Source of the DNA: Flavobacterium sp.
GTDB lineage: Bacteria > Bacteroidota > Bacteroidia > Flavobacteriales > Flavobacteriaceae
Length of the DNA stretch: 64,000 nt
NCBI RefSeq assembly: GCF_004295795.1
Contig: NZ_SEBR01000010.1
Coordinates: 90,720 to 154,719, forward strand
Direction: 5' to 3'
In this document: positions 39,378 through 49,931 of the stretch, one piece after another
How the letters are laid out: the number at the start of each line of letters is the position of its first letter
Position numbering within the stretch: position 1 is the first letter of the stretch
The notes under the pieces: generated by a model
What the model was told of the DNA's origin: nothing
Databases searched by the model: none
What the model saw: the letters and a program-made list of their open reading frames with translations, nothing else
Made by a program: the position numbers and the translations under genes

Positions 39378-40931
39378 TTAGCGATTGCCAAGAGATTTGC
39401 CCGAATTTTCCACCGCCACGCGATACTCCGGGTCGTCGGCAAAATTCACATCGATCACGGCTTCGGCGTTCTGAAGCAATTTGCGGCAATCCTCGCTCAA
39501 GTGTTTTAAATGGACCGTCTTGCCCAAAACGCGATATCGTTGGGTAAGTTTGTTCACGGCTTCAATGGCAGACATATCCGAAATGCGGCTTTCCCCAAAA
39601 TCGATCACGACAGTTTCCGGATCGTTCGCCACGTCGAATTTTTCGGTAAAAGCTGTTGTGGAAGCGAAAAAAAGCGGCCCATAAATATGGTAGTGTTTTA
39701 CGCCATTTTCGTCCACGTATTTTTTTGCGCGGATGCGTTTTGCGCTTTCCCAGGCAAAAACCAAAGCCGAAACAATCACGCCAATCAACACGGCGAGCGC
39801 AAGATTGTGCAGGAAAATCGTAATTGCGGCCACCAGAATTCCCACGAAAATATCCTGTTTCGGCATTTTGTCGATGATCCTGAAACTCGACCATTCGAAC
39901 GTTCCGACGGCGACCATCATCATCACGCCAGTCAATGCGGCCATCGGCAATTTCCCGATAATCGGGGCACCGAACAAAACGATGCACAAAATGGTCAGCG
40001 AGGCGACGATTCCCGAAAGTCTCGCCCTGGCTCCGGCGCTCAGATTTACGAGCGTTTGCGCGATCATAGGACAGCCGCCCATTCCAAAAAAGAAGCCGTT
40101 CAGCATATTGGCCAAACCTTGCGCCAAACTTTCGCGATTTCCGTTTCCTTTCGTGTCGGTGATTTCGTCGACGAGATTGAGCGTCAAAAGTCCTTCGGTC
40201 AAGCCGACAGCGGCCATAACGATCGCATAAGGCGCGACAATCGACAGCGTATCGAAATCCAAAGGAATATCCGGAATATGAAAAGGAGGAAAGCCGCCGG
40301 AAACCGACGCAATGTCGCTGACGGTTTTCGTATCGATGCCAAAAATCAGCACGACGGCAAAAATCACTACGATCGCTACCAACGATGCGGGAATGGCTTT
40401 TGTGATTTTCGGGAAAACCAGAATGATCAGAATCGTAAGCGAAACCAATCCCAACATGGTAAAAAGAGGCGTTCCGACGAGCCAATCAGCACCGTCCGAA
40501 GTCTTGAACTGCGTGAGTTGCGACATAAAAATGACGACGGCCAAACCGTTGACGAATCCGTACATCACAGATTGCGGAACAAGCCGGATGAATTTCGCCA
40601 ATCTGAAAAGCCCGACGATTATCTGAATCACTCCGGCGAGCACTACCGCGGCAAAAACATAATCGATGCCGTGCGATTTCATCAGTGCGATGAGTACGAT
40701 TACCGTTGCACCTGCGCCGCCTGAGATCAATCCGGGTCTTCCTCCGAAAATCGCCGTGACCAAACCCATGATAACAGCGGCGTAAAGTCCGGTCAATGGA
40801 GGGAATCCGGCCAAGATCGCAAACGAAAGCGATTCGGGCATCATCGTCATGGCTACGGTCAATCCGGCAAGAATCTCGTTTTTGTAATTGACTTTCTGTT
40901 TGAAATCGAAAAGGTTGAGGTAGGTTTTCAC
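39378..40931 (-). CDS. SulP-family anion transporter with STAS domain
   Basis: Multi-TM; PESLSFAILAGFPPLTGLYAA; C-terminal STAS VVIDFGESRISDMSAIEAV. Confidence 0.92.
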   Translation of the reverse strand: MKTYLNLFDFKQKVNYKNEILAGLTVAMTMMPESLSFAILAGFPPLTGLYAAVIMGLVTAIFGGRPGLISGGAGATVIVLIALMKSHGIDYVFAAVVLAGVIQIIVGLFRLAKFIRLVPQSVMYGFVNGLAVVIFMSQLTQFKTSDGADWLVGTPLFTMLGLVSLTILIILVFPKITKAIPASLVAIVVIFAVVLIFGIDTKTVSDIASVSGGFPPFHIPDIPLDFDTLSIVAPYAIVMAAVGLTEGLLTLNLVDEITDTKGNGNRESLAQGLANMLNGFFFGMGGCPMIAQTLVNLSAGARARLSGIVASLTILCIVLFGAPIIGKLPMAALTGVMMMVAVGTFEWSSFRIIDKMPKQDIFVGILVAAITIFLHNLALAVLIGVIVSALVFAWESAKRIRAKKYVDENGVKHYHIYGPLFFASTTAFTEKFDVANDPETVVIDFGESRISDMSAIEAVNKLTQRYRVLGKTVHLKHLSEDCRKLLQNAEAVIDVNFADDPEYRVAVENSGKSLGNR

Positions 40932-41089
40932 TTGCGGAAGTTGTCAGGATGAAATCGGATGCAAAAGTAGGCTATTTCACAACTTGTACCGATTCGATTT
41001 TTGAGCCGTACAAGCAAGCAATTTGAGCCGGACGGACAAACTACAAACGCGATTGACACACGAACTTTGTCTTATCAAAAACTTGAAAA

Positions 41090-42055
41090 ATGATACAGAA
41101 AATCAATTTGGGAAATAACGGTCCGCTGGTTTCGAAACTCGGTTTGGGCTGCATGCGGATGTCGCCGGTTTGGGGAAGCGCGCCAAGAGACGAAAACGAG
41201 AGCATTGCAACGATTCACGCGGCTCTCGACCACGGCATCAATTTTATCAACACGGGCGATTTTTACGGATCGGGTCACAACGAAATGCTTATCGGGAAAG
41301 CGATCAAAGACCGAAGAGATGAAGCGTTTATCAGCGTAAAATTCGGCGCGATTTTTTACAACAACCAATGGATCGGTCTCGATTTGCGTCCGATAGCGAT
41401 CAAGAACTTCGTCAACTATTCACTAACGCGACTCGGAATCGACACGATAGACCTTTACCAACCTTGCCGAATGGACGCAAGCGTGCCGGTAGAAGACATC
41501 GTAGGAACGGTTGGCGAATTGATCAAGGAAGGCAAAGTGCGGCATTTGGGCGTGTCCGAAATCACGTCGGAACAGCTCAGGAAAGCTAATGAAACGCATC
41601 GTGTGACGGCACTCGAAATCGGGTATTCGTTAGCCGACAGACAAATCGAAAGCGACCTGCTTCCAACGGCAAAAGAACTCGGAATAGGAGTTGTCGCATT
41701 CGCCAACACGGCCGAAGGTTTGCTCACGGGAAATCTCAAAGCGCCGCTCGCTGCCGATGCTTACCAAAACCACTTTCCGCGCTTCCAGGGCGAAAACCTG
41801 ATCAAGAATCTTGAGAAAGTGGAGTTGCTCAAAGAAATGGCTTCCGAAAAAGGCTTTACGCCAACGCAACTCGCCATCGCTTGGGTAAATTCGCAAGGCC
41901 AACACATTGTTCCGTTGGTCAGCATCAACAGCAGAGCGCGACTTGCCGAGAATTTGGCAGCGATGGAAATCAGTTTTGCAAACGAAGAAATGAATGCGCT
42001 GAACGAACATTTTGCCCCGGGCGCAATCTTGGGAAGCACTTATTTACAGCGTTAG
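41090..42055 (+). CDS. Aldo/keto reductase
   Basis: LGLGCMRMSP, FINTGDFYGSGHNE, TQLAIAWV. Confidence 0.92.
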   Translation: MIQKINLGNNGPLVSKLGLGCMRMSPVWGSAPRDENESIATIHAALDHGINFINTGDFYGSGHNEMLIGKAIKDRRDEAFISVKFGAIFYNNQWIGLDLRPIAIKNFVNYSLTRLGIDTIDLYQPCRMDASVPVEDIVGTVGELIKEGKVRHLGVSEITSEQLRKANETHRVTALEIGYSLADRQIESDLLPTAKELGIGVVAFANTAEGLLTGNLKAPLAADAYQNHFPRFQGENLIKNLEKVELLKEMASEKGFTPTQLAIAWVNSQGQHIVPLVSINSRARLAENLAAMEISFANEEMNALNEHFAPGAILGSTYLQR

Positions 42056-42058
42056 AAA

Positions 42059-42084
42059 ACAGCCGGGCTTGTCTCGGCTTTTTT
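42059..42084 (+). terminator. Rho-independent terminator
   Basis: AGCCGGG-cttgt-CTCGGCTTTTTTT. Confidence 0.7.
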
Positions 42085-42109
42085 TATCTTTAACCTGAAA
42101 ACCGATCCT

Positions 42110-42919
42110 ATGCAAAATCCGAACGAGATCATTCCCGGCGTCATTTTTTATTCCTATCTGTCGACGGTTCGAAAGGACAAAGTCGGATTTTTGGGCCATA
42201 ACACTTTGGTGATGCAAGTTGCCGGACATTTTACTTTGGAAACGGCCAACGAAAAGATCACGATGACGAGCGGAGAATTGCTTCTGATACGGAAAAACCA
42301 ACTCGGAACGATCACAAAAACGCCGTTGCCGGGACAAGACTACCAAACGTTCGTGCTGATTTTACAAGATAATGTGCTTCGGAAAATCGCCCACGAAGAA
42401 AAAATCGATTCGACCCAAAAGTATCACGGCCCGCCCAATTTGCTTATTCCGAACGACGATTTCATCAAGGCGTTCTTCCAGTCGATCGTGCCTTACATAA
42501 ACGCTTCGGACAAAATCACGGCCGAAATGGGCGAAGGCAAGGTTCGCGAAGCCGTGCGATTGCTGTTGCGCTCGAATCCGAGACTTGCGACCTTTTTGTT
42601 CGATTTTTCCGAACCACATAAAATCGACCTCGAAAAATTCATGCTCAGCAATTACCATTTCAACATGAGCGTCGAAAAATTCGCCCAACTCACCGGACGC
42701 AGTCTCGCCGCTTTCAAACGCGATTTCAAAACGATTTTCGGAACGTCGCCCAGGCAATGGCTTCAGGAAACGCGATTGAATCAGGCGCGCCAATTGATCG
42801 AGCGCAAAAAAGCGAAACCTTCCACATTTTACCTCGATCTGGGTTTTGAGACTTTGTCGCATTTCTCGCATTCGTTCAAGAAAAAGTTCGGGATCGCGCC
42901 GAGCGAATTGCTGGTGTAA
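42110..42919 (+). CDS. AraC-family transcriptional regulator
   Basis: FAQLTGRSLAAFKRDFKTIFGTSPRQWLQETRL ... FETLSHFSHSFKKKFGIAPSEL. Confidence 0.9.
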   Translation: MQNPNEIIPGVIFYSYLSTVRKDKVGFLGHNTLVMQVAGHFTLETANEKITMTSGELLLIRKNQLGTITKTPLPGQDYQTFVLILQDNVLRKIAHEEKIDSTQKYHGPPNLLIPNDDFIKAFFQSIVPYINASDKITAEMGEGKVREAVRLLLRSNPRLATFLFDFSEPHKIDLEKFMLSNYHFNMSVEKFAQLTGRSLAAFKRDFKTIFGTSPRQWLQETRLNQARQLIERKKAKPSTFYLDLGFETLSHFSHSFKKKFGIAPSELLV

Positions 42920-42969
42920 TTTCAAAAAAGAGCGTCGGTCGTATTTGCGTAAGCCTTAAATTTGGCTTT

Positions 42970-43545
42970 ATGACCGAATTCATCCGCTACATAAAATCCA
43001 ATTCGCAGATTTCAGATTCCGATCTTGTTAAAATTCTCGCTTCCGCGGATGCGAAGACATTCCAGCGCAACGAATTTCTGCTTGAGCAAGGACAAATTTC
43101 GCGCAACAAGATTTTCGTGTGCAAAGGACTTTTGCGCAACTTCGGTCTTACAGACGACGGAAGCGAACACATTTTGCAGTTCACGCCCGAAAATACCTGG
43201 ACGCTTGACGTGGAAAGTTACGACAACGGAACGCCCGCGCGCTACAACATTGCCGCAATCGAGAAAAGCAATGTTTTGGTTTGGGAAAAGTCAGACTTCG
43301 ACACATTGCTCCATGAAATTCCCGAGTTCAAAAGTTTGTCCCAACAAATCATCTCGCGCAACATTTACTACAGCCGACAGCGCATTCTCACGGCAATAAG
43401 CGCTTCACCAGAAGCCAAATACGAAGAATTCGTGACTCTTTTCCCGAGTTTGCTTTCGCGTTTGCCGCTTCACATGATCGCGTCTTATTTAGGCATGTCG
43501 GTCAAAACCCTTACGCGGATCAGACACGCCCAATTGCACAAGTGA
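42970..43545 (+). CDS. Crp/Fnr-family regulator
   Basis: cNMP-like domain plus C-terminal HTH (LPLHMIASYLGMSVKTLTRIR). Confidence 0.85.
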   Translation: MTEFIRYIKSNSQISDSDLVKILASADAKTFQRNEFLLEQGQISRNKIFVCKGLLRNFGLTDDGSEHILQFTPENTWTLDVESYDNGTPARYNIAAIEKSNVLVWEKSDFDTLLHEIPEFKSLSQQIISRNIYYSRQRILTAISASPEAKYEEFVTLFPSLLSRLPLHMIASYLGMSVKTLTRIRHAQLHK

Positions 43546-43613
43546 TTGTGGACAAATGACCACGTTTTTCGGCATGCGTTTCGGCAACTTTGTACTATCA
43601 AAATGACAGTATT

Positions 43614-44501
43614 ATGAAAGTATTCGTTACCGGAGCTTCGGGATTCGTTGGCTCCGCAGTTGTAAAAGACCTTTTGGAAAACGGACATCAAGTGCTTGGT
43701 TTGGCGCGCTCGGAAGAATCGGCCCAGGCTTTGGAAAAGGCCGGAGCCAAAGTGCACCGCGGCAATATCGAAGACCTTGAAAGCCTCAAGTCTGGCGTAT
43801 CTCAAGCCGATGCGGTGATCCACACGGCGTTCAACCACGATTTCAGCCGATACAAATTGAGTTGCGACGAAGACCGGCAAATTATCGCGGCTTTGGGCGA
43901 GGCGATCGGGAATTCGGGCAAACCTTTGGTCGTGACTTCCGGCGTCGGATTGTTGAGTTTGGGAAGGATCGTGACCGAGGACGACAGCGTCCCAAGTTCT
44001 GAGATCGTTCCAAGAGCCGCATCCGAAGAAGCTGCGATCGCGTTGCAACAAAAAGGTGTCAATTGCTATATTTTGCGCCTTCCGCCATCTACGCACGGCA
44101 TCGGAGATCACGGTTTTGTCGCGATGGTCGCCGATATGGCACGAAAGGCAGGCGAATCGGTTTACGTTGGCGACGGACAAAATCGCTGGCCGGCCGCTCA
44201 CCGTTTCGACGCGGCTTCGATGTACAGGCTTATCGTCGAAAAACAGCCGCAGCAAAAGATTTTCCACGCCGTTGCCGAACAAGGCGTCGCATTTGGGGAA
44301 ATCGCGAAAAGCATCGGGAAAGAACTCGATTTGCCCGTCGTGAGCCAAGACAAAGCCAGTGCCGAGGCACATTTTGGTTGGTTTCTACATTTCGCGTCCA
44401 TCGATTGTCCGGCTTCGAGCGAGAAAAGTTCCGCGACTTTGGGTTGGCAACCGAAACACATCGGTTTGCTTGACGACCTGAATTCCGGAGATTATTTCTG
44501 A
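43614..44501 (+). CDS. NAD-dependent epimerase/SDR family protein
   Basis: MKVFVTGASGFVGSAVVKDLLENGHQV Rossmann start. Confidence 0.88.
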   Translation: MKVFVTGASGFVGSAVVKDLLENGHQVLGLARSEESAQALEKAGAKVHRGNIEDLESLKSGVSQADAVIHTAFNHDFSRYKLSCDEDRQIIAALGEAIGNSGKPLVVTSGVGLLSLGRIVTEDDSVPSSEIVPRAASEEAAIALQQKGVNCYILRLPPSTHGIGDHGFVAMVADMARKAGESVYVGDGQNRWPAAHRFDAASMYRLIVEKQPQQKIFHAVAEQGVAFGEIAKSIGKELDLPVVSQDKASAEAHFGWFLHFASIDCPASSEKSSATLGWQPKHIGLLDDLNSGDYF

Positions 44502-44520
44502 TTTGACCAAAACCCCAAAA

Positions 44521-44549
44521 ACCTCGCTTGACCGGCGAGGTTTTTTTTT
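44521..44549. terminator. Terminator between convergent genes
   Basis: ACCTCGC-ttgaccg-GCGAGGTTTTTTTTT. Confidence 0.8.
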
Positions 44550-44558
44550 GCAAATATG

Positions 44559-45158
44559 TCAGGTTTGTTTGTTGAGCCAGCCGTTTATGAGCCAAATCGA
44601 CGAAATGACGTCTTTGGGAATCGAGAAATCGTCATAGGTAGGATTTTCAGATTGCAGCAGAAAATTCGAGAAAGGATTTTCAGGATCGCGGCGGATGTAC
44701 TTGAGATATTTGCGTCCGTCCTCGCACACGATTCCGTAAATCTGTCCGTATTCAAGGTGTTGTCGCCAGTTCGCGATATTGGTTCCGAACAGAATGCTTC
44801 CGCTCTTGATCTTGCTTTCCATGCTGTCGGAATACGTTCGGAACGCGGTGCATCCGGCGAACTCGGGAATGTCCATGAAATAATCGGGACGCAGCGACTG
44901 GATTTTTTCCGAGACAAGATTGTCATCTGCGAATTCGGAATTGAAATACGGAACCAGCGTTTTTTTTTCTTCGGTTTCTGTCACTTCATCCAATAGTTGT
45001 CGCAGCATGACTTGTCGGCTTTCGGGAATGATCGAACCTTTTTCATATTTCACGATCGACTCGCGCGTGATGCCGATTCTTTGGGCGAATTCAGCTTGGG
45101 TTTCCTTGAGTTTTTTGCGGATGAATTTTACGTCTTCGGCGGAAATGTCTTGTTGCAT
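44559..45158 (-). CDS. XRE HTH + S24/LexA-like repressor
   Basis: N-terminal ETQAEFAQRIGITRESIVKYEKG; C-terminal SDSMESKIKSGSILFG ... GRKYLKYIRRD. Confidence 0.8.
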   Translation of the reverse strand: MQQDISAEDVKFIRKKLKETQAEFAQRIGITRESIVKYEKGSIIPESRQVMLRQLLDEVTETEEKKTLVPYFNSEFADDNLVSEKIQSLRPDYFMDIPEFAGCTAFRTYSDSMESKIKSGSILFGTNIANWRQHLEYGQIYGIVCEDGRKYLKYIRRDPENPFSNFLLQSENPTYDDFSIPKDVISSIWLINGWLNKQT

Positions 45159-45307
45159 GGCGGAAATAAATTTATTAACAAATATTCTTTTTTTGTGAAT
45201 TATCAATCATTACTTAGTACATTCGCTGTAACGATTATCGCGAAGATAGCCATTTGGCCTGTATCTTTCCTCACTGCAATCACCTCATTTTTACACAACT
45301 TAATCGA

Positions 45308-45754
45308 ATGTACATGCAAGGGCATGAGCGACATATCGGGCGCAATATCAGTCGTATACGCGAACTTCTCGGCATCAAGCAGGAAACATTGGCTTTGTCT
45401 GTGGGATTGAGCCAGCAGTCGGTTTCCGTAATCGAGAAAAATGCTTTCGTAGACGATGAAAAAGTGTTGCTGTTCGCAGATGCGCTGCAAGTGAGCCCGA
45501 ACGTGCTGAAGAATTTCGACGAAAGAAAGCTGCTCGACTATTTCGACAAACTAGGAAATCTGTCTGTAGAAAATTCGATTCCGATAGCGCAAAACGAGCT
45601 TTTTCATCGCCTGCTGGAAGCTTTCGAGGCAAACAATAGGCTGCACGACGAGAAATATTCTTTGTATGAGCGTTTGTTGGAAACGGAAAAGGAAAAAATC
45701 CGCTACTTGGAAACCATCGCCAATTTGCGAGGCCAAAACAGTAAAAGTGCATAG
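45308..45754 (+). CDS. XRE-family HTH regulator with C-terminal coiled coil
   Basis: HIGRNISRIRELLGIKQETLALSVGLSQQSVSVIEKN; paralogous to 27246..27662 and 62308..62707. Confidence 0.82.
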   Translation: MYMQGHERHIGRNISRIRELLGIKQETLALSVGLSQQSVSVIEKNAFVDDEKVLLFADALQVSPNVLKNFDERKLLDYFDKLGNLSVENSIPIAQNELFHRLLEAFEANNRLHDEKYSLYERLLETEKEKIRYLETIANLRGQNSKSA

Positions 45755-45836
45755 AAGCCGCAAAACGTTTTGTTAAGATTTCGCTTTTGATTGTTTTGTG
45801 TTCTTCCGCAACCTAACTTTAAGAAAAAACAGTGTC

Positions 45837-46493
45837 ATGGGCTTGAAAGTAATCATTACCGGAGCGACGGGAATGGTCGGGGAAGGCGTACTTCTGGAAT
45901 GTCTTCGCAACGAGAAAGTGTCGCAAATCACGATCGTAAACCGCAAAAAATATGAGTTGCAACATCCGAAATTACAGCAATTGGTCGTATCCGATTTTTC
46001 AAAACTATCAGAATCTTCAACCCAAATCGAAGGCTTCGACGCGTGCTTTTTCTGCGCCGGCGTAAGTTCGATTGGAATGTCCGAAGAAAAATACACCAAA
46101 GTCACTTATGATCTGACGCTCGATTTTGCGAAGGCATTTATCGCGGCAAACCCGAATTCGGTATTCACCTACGTCTCGGGAAGCCACACTGACAGTACCG
46201 AAAACGGCAAGATCATGTGGGCGCGCGTCAAGGGAAAAACCGAGAATGACCTCATGCGCATGCCGTTCCGAGCCGTTTTCAATTTCCGTCCCGGCGTGAT
46301 GCTTCCCACGAAAGGCCAGAAAAACTGGAAAACGGTTTACAAATGGATCGGAAATGCCATGCACTTTTTCGCTCCGAAACAGGTTTTGGGAATCGATGAA
46401 GTCGGGAAAGCGATGATAAATGCAACGCTCGGCGGCTTCCAAAAACACGTGCTCGAAGTGCCTGATATTAGGATTTTGGCCAATTCGCGCTGA
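45837..46493 (+). CDS. NAD(P)H-binding / epimerase-like protein
   Basis: MGLKVIITGATGMVGEGVLLECL. Confidence 0.87.
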   Translation: MGLKVIITGATGMVGEGVLLECLRNEKVSQITIVNRKKYELQHPKLQQLVVSDFSKLSESSTQIEGFDACFFCAGVSSIGMSEEKYTKVTYDLTLDFAKAFIAANPNSVFTYVSGSHTDSTENGKIMWARVKGKTENDLMRMPFRAVFNFRPGVMLPTKGQKNWKTVYKWIGNAMHFFAPKQVLGIDEVGKAMINATLGGFQKHVLEVPDIRILANSR

Positions 46494-46517
46494 ATTCCCA
46501 TCGGATTTTGAAATCGG

Positions 46518-49025
46518 CTAGAAGAAAACCCTCAGAAACGCGCTGAAAGTTCGGCCAAGAGACGAAATGTTAACTTGTTGGATCGTCGCGTCGACTTGGT
46601 TGATGCGATAACTTCGGTTGATTTCGGTGGTTCGGTCGAAAATATTCTGTACCGATGCGCCGATTTTCACTTTGATTTTGGACGAAAGCTGGCGGCTGAA
46701 ACTTCCTGAGAAGTTCGTCTGCAAATAATCGTCGAGTTGGCGTGCATTCGGCTTTGCGTACGCGATCGCGAGGTTTTGGTTCGCATCGAAAATCGGGATT
46801 GGAGATGTTGTTCCCGTGTAGTATTTTCCCGAAAGCCAATTGGCGCCAAGCGCAAACTGCCATTTCAGATCGTCATAAACCGCTCCGAATCGAAGCGCGT
46901 TCGGAATGCTGTAAATGTTGGGAAATTCGGTAGGTGTGAACGAATCGAAGTGATACTGATTTCTGTTGAACTGATAGTTTAGCCAGGCCGTGACGTTCGT
47001 CCATTGCTTTTGGGCGAGAAATTCGATTCCGTACACGCGATATTCGCCAACGGCGTCGGCAAACTCGAACTGGTTCTGGAAACCTTGGCTGCGACTCGTG
47101 ATATGGCGCACTTTCTTGTAAAAAGGTTCGGCAGAAAGCAACCAGCGATTTTTTTTGTACGACACTAGAAACGAGGTTTGCGTGGACGTGATCAGCGGCG
47201 TTTCGAGATTGTCGGCGACCGTCCACCGCTTTTTTTCGAGTCCGAAGAAATCCTGCTGCAAGTCTACGGTTTGTTGCACGCTCTGGCTTTTGAGTTCGCC
47301 CTGAAGCGAGAATTGCAGGTTTTTGTTCACGTCAAAAGTCGTGACGATTCTGGGTTCGGTCCTGAATCTGTCCAATGTCTGAAAATAATTCTGACGGATT
47401 CCGCCAAAAAAGAACCACTTTCTCCACTGGAATTCCGCTTGCAGAAACAAAGTGTGAGCTAGCAAAAATCGGCTTTCTTCCTCTTTCATGCCCAAATTGT
47501 CGGCGTTGTGGTCAACGACACTTGTTTCAGACAAATGATAACCTGACTTAAAAATGAGATTTTCGCTCGCCCGAAAAGTATGGCGCGCGGTAAGACCTTT
47601 CTCGACGATCACGTTTTCCTGCCTTAAATTGCGTCCGTTATTGCCGATCGATCTGTCGTCTGAATCCACTCTGTAACGTGTTCCGAAAACAGACAGACTG
47701 CTGTGATGGCGCGCATTCCAATCGGTTCGAAAAACGGCATTCGCGGCCAAAGATTGCTGTTTTAGCTCGCTTTCGTCGTTGCGGATCGTGTCCGAAGAAA
47801 GACTTTGGTACAACTCAAGTTCGTTCTCGATGAAAATTGCGTTCACCTGAAGCTCTGATCGCTCGCCAAATTTCTGTCGGAATTGTCCCGTGAAATCATA
47901 GAAATAGAATTTTTCTCCGCTTCTGTAATCGACTTGTTCGTCCAGGAAAAGGTTGGTGACTTTGGTGTTCTGGAAAATCCTTTTTGAGTAGCTGTTGTAC
48001 GTTGGCGTGTTGTAAAAATCTGTTGTCGAACGGCGTCCGCTGAACTGGAAACTCGTTTTGTCGGACGTTTTGAAAGCCGTGTTGAAATCAAAATTGAGCA
48101 TATTCACGCCAATCGAATTCTCGTAATAACTGCCGGTTTCAGGCAAAGTCTCGATCAGGACCGTTCCCGAAACCGCATCGCCATATTGGGCCGGCGTCGC
48201 GTTTTTGTAAACCGTTATCGAGTGCGACAAATTTGGGTTCAAGGCCGAAACGAGTCCGAAGAAATGTCCGGTCTGGAACAATCTGATGCCGTTCCAAAAA
48301 AACAGGTTCTGGTCGTGTGTTCCGCCGCGAATCGACAAGTTCGAGATCGTCTCGTCGAAACTTACCGCGCCCGGAAGTTGCTGCATAGTCTGGAAAACGT
48401 CAGGTTCGGTCAATCCGGGAAGCAAACCTGTACTTTTGGATTGTATGTTGAAACTGCCATTCTTGAGTTGCCTTATGCCGCGCGTGAGCAAATGCGAAAT
48501 GGTCACTTCCTCAAGGATTTCGCGTTTCATGTCGAGCGCGATTATCGGCGGCGTTTTTTGGCCTTGCATCTGGAATTCGCGGGTTTCGTATCCGATGAAA
48601 GAAATCGTGAAAACAGCAATCGTGTTCGCGCAGAATTTTCCGTTTTCATCTGTTTGTGCCGACATTTTACCGGAAGTCACCGACGCGAACGGCAAAGGCA
48701 TTTTGGTTTCGGAATCGATTACGGTCACGCAAAAAACAAGTTCGGCCGATTCTTTGCGAATCACGACATAATCTTCGGACACGAACTCACAGACGAGATT
48801 CGTTGCTTTCTCGATTTCCGCTACTTTTTCTTTGAGATCTCCATCCGATTTCGGAACCAATGAAACGCCCGAAATGTCTTCATCAATGAATCCGAAATGG
48901 ACTTTATGTGTGGTTTCGAGTTGTTTCAGATACTTGCGCAATGGGATTTTGCCGACCGGTTTTTGAGCGAGAAGCCCGCATCCGAACAGCAAAACCAAAA
49001 CACGAAACCCAATTTTGAAACCCAA
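46518..49025 (-). CDS. TonB-dependent receptor with N-terminal STN and carboxypeptidase-regulatory-like domains
   Basis: STN-like N-terminus, TDENGKFC, plug LSIRGGTHDQNLFFWNGI, C-terminal aromatic FLRVFF. Confidence 0.88.
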   Translation of the reverse strand: MGFKIGFRVLVLLFGCGLLAQKPVGKIPLRKYLKQLETTHKVHFGFIDEDISGVSLVPKSDGDLKEKVAEIEKATNLVCEFVSEDYVVIRKESAELVFCVTVIDSETKMPLPFASVTSGKMSAQTDENGKFCANTIAVFTISFIGYETREFQMQGQKTPPIIALDMKREILEEVTISHLLTRGIRQLKNGSFNIQSKSTGLLPGLTEPDVFQTMQQLPGAVSFDETISNLSIRGGTHDQNLFFWNGIRLFQTGHFFGLVSALNPNLSHSITVYKNATPAQYGDAVSGTVLIETLPETGSYYENSIGVNMLNFDFNTAFKTSDKTSFQFSGRRSTTDFYNTPTYNSYSKRIFQNTKVTNLFLDEQVDYRSGEKFYFYDFTGQFRQKFGERSELQVNAIFIENELELYQSLSSDTIRNDESELKQQSLAANAVFRTDWNARHHSSLSVFGTRYRVDSDDRSIGNNGRNLRQENVIVEKGLTARHTFRASENLIFKSGYHLSETSVVDHNADNLGMKEEESRFLLAHTLFLQAEFQWRKWFFFGGIRQNYFQTLDRFRTEPRIVTTFDVNKNLQFSLQGELKSQSVQQTVDLQQDFFGLEKKRWTVADNLETPLITSTQTSFLVSYKKNRWLLSAEPFYKKVRHITSRSQGFQNQFEFADAVGEYRVYGIEFLAQKQWTNVTAWLNYQFNRNQYHFDSFTPTEFPNIYSIPNALRFGAVYDDLKWQFALGANWLSGKYYTGTTSPIPIFDANQNLAIAYAKPNARQLDDYLQTNFSGSFSRQLSSKIKVKIGASVQNIFDRTTEINRSYRINQVDATIQQVNISSLGRTFSAFLRVFF

Positions 49026-49925
49026 TTATTGCATTTTTAGCGTGTATTTTCCTTTTTCGGTCTCGACGCGTTTGACTTTGAAAGCACTTTCGACGATCTG
49101 TAATGCCGTTTCAAGATTGTCTGCCGGCAAAACGCCCGTGAACGTTTGTTCGATGTGCAGTTTCGAGTCGATCCTGATGTTGTAGACGCGTTGCAATTCG
49201 GCCGTCATCTCGTGCAAAGATGCGCTATTGAAACTGATTTTTCGGTTCATCCAATTGGGTTCGGCCTCAGAAACTTGCGATTCGATCCATTCGCCGTTGG
49301 CAATCACGAGCGATTCGCCTTTGGTCAAAATTACGTTTTTGCCGAGCTGGTCGACAGAAACCTTGCCTTCGAAACACGCGACTTCCATTTTGCCGTCTCG
49401 CGATTTCACGTTGAATTGCGTTCCCAAGACCGATACGATTCCAGTAGGTGTGTAAACCGAGAATTTCTCGCCTTTCGCGACCCGAAACCAAGCTTCGCCT
49501 TCCAGGTTGAGGTTGCGGTTGTGTTCCCAACTGAATTTCCTGAAGTTCAGCGATGCGTCCGAATTTAATGTCACTAGAGAGCCGTCGGGCAAAGTGATGT
49601 TCTGGAATTGGGCGTAACCGGTGCGAAATTGTGCCGACTGCGCGAACGTGAGCCAGTATCCGACGCCAAGCAAAAGCACGATCGAAGCCGCGGCCGAAAC
49701 CCAGATCATCGTCTGTCTGAACGAGATGACTTTGGGAGCGATTTTTTCTGCCGATACGATTGTGTGCAACATTTCGGGCTTTTCGTCCAAAGGCGTTTCG
49801 AGAGCTTCGGTAAACAATTTTATCTTTTCGTACAGATCGAAATCGGGCGATTTTTTCATTTCGGCAATTTCGGTTTCGCTCAAATTCCCATCGAGAAAGT
49901 GGGCGAGGTGATTTTCTTTTTTCAT
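49026..49925 (-). CDS. FecR-family anti-sigma factor
   Basis: One TM segment; TLPDGSLVTLNSDASLNF; GEAWFRVAKGEKFSVYT. Confidence 0.9.
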   Translation of the reverse strand: MKKENHLAHFLDGNLSETEIAEMKKSPDFDLYEKIKLFTEALETPLDEKPEMLHTIVSAEKIAPKVISFRQTMIWVSAAASIVLLLGVGYWLTFAQSAQFRTGYAQFQNITLPDGSLVTLNSDASLNFRKFSWEHNRNLNLEGEAWFRVAKGEKFSVYTPTGIVSVLGTQFNVKSRDGKMEVACFEGKVSVDQLGKNVILTKGESLVIANGEWIESQVSEAEPNWMNRKISFNSASLHEMTAELQRVYNIRIDSKLHIEQTFTGVLPADNLETALQIVESAFKVKRVETEKGKYTLKMQ

Positions 49926-49931
49926 GGCAAA

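Noticed and set aside
39510-40724. 404-aa plus-strand ORF antisense to the SulP transporter
   Set aside because: Antisense shadow ORF (R/H/N-rich) of a well-supported transporter.
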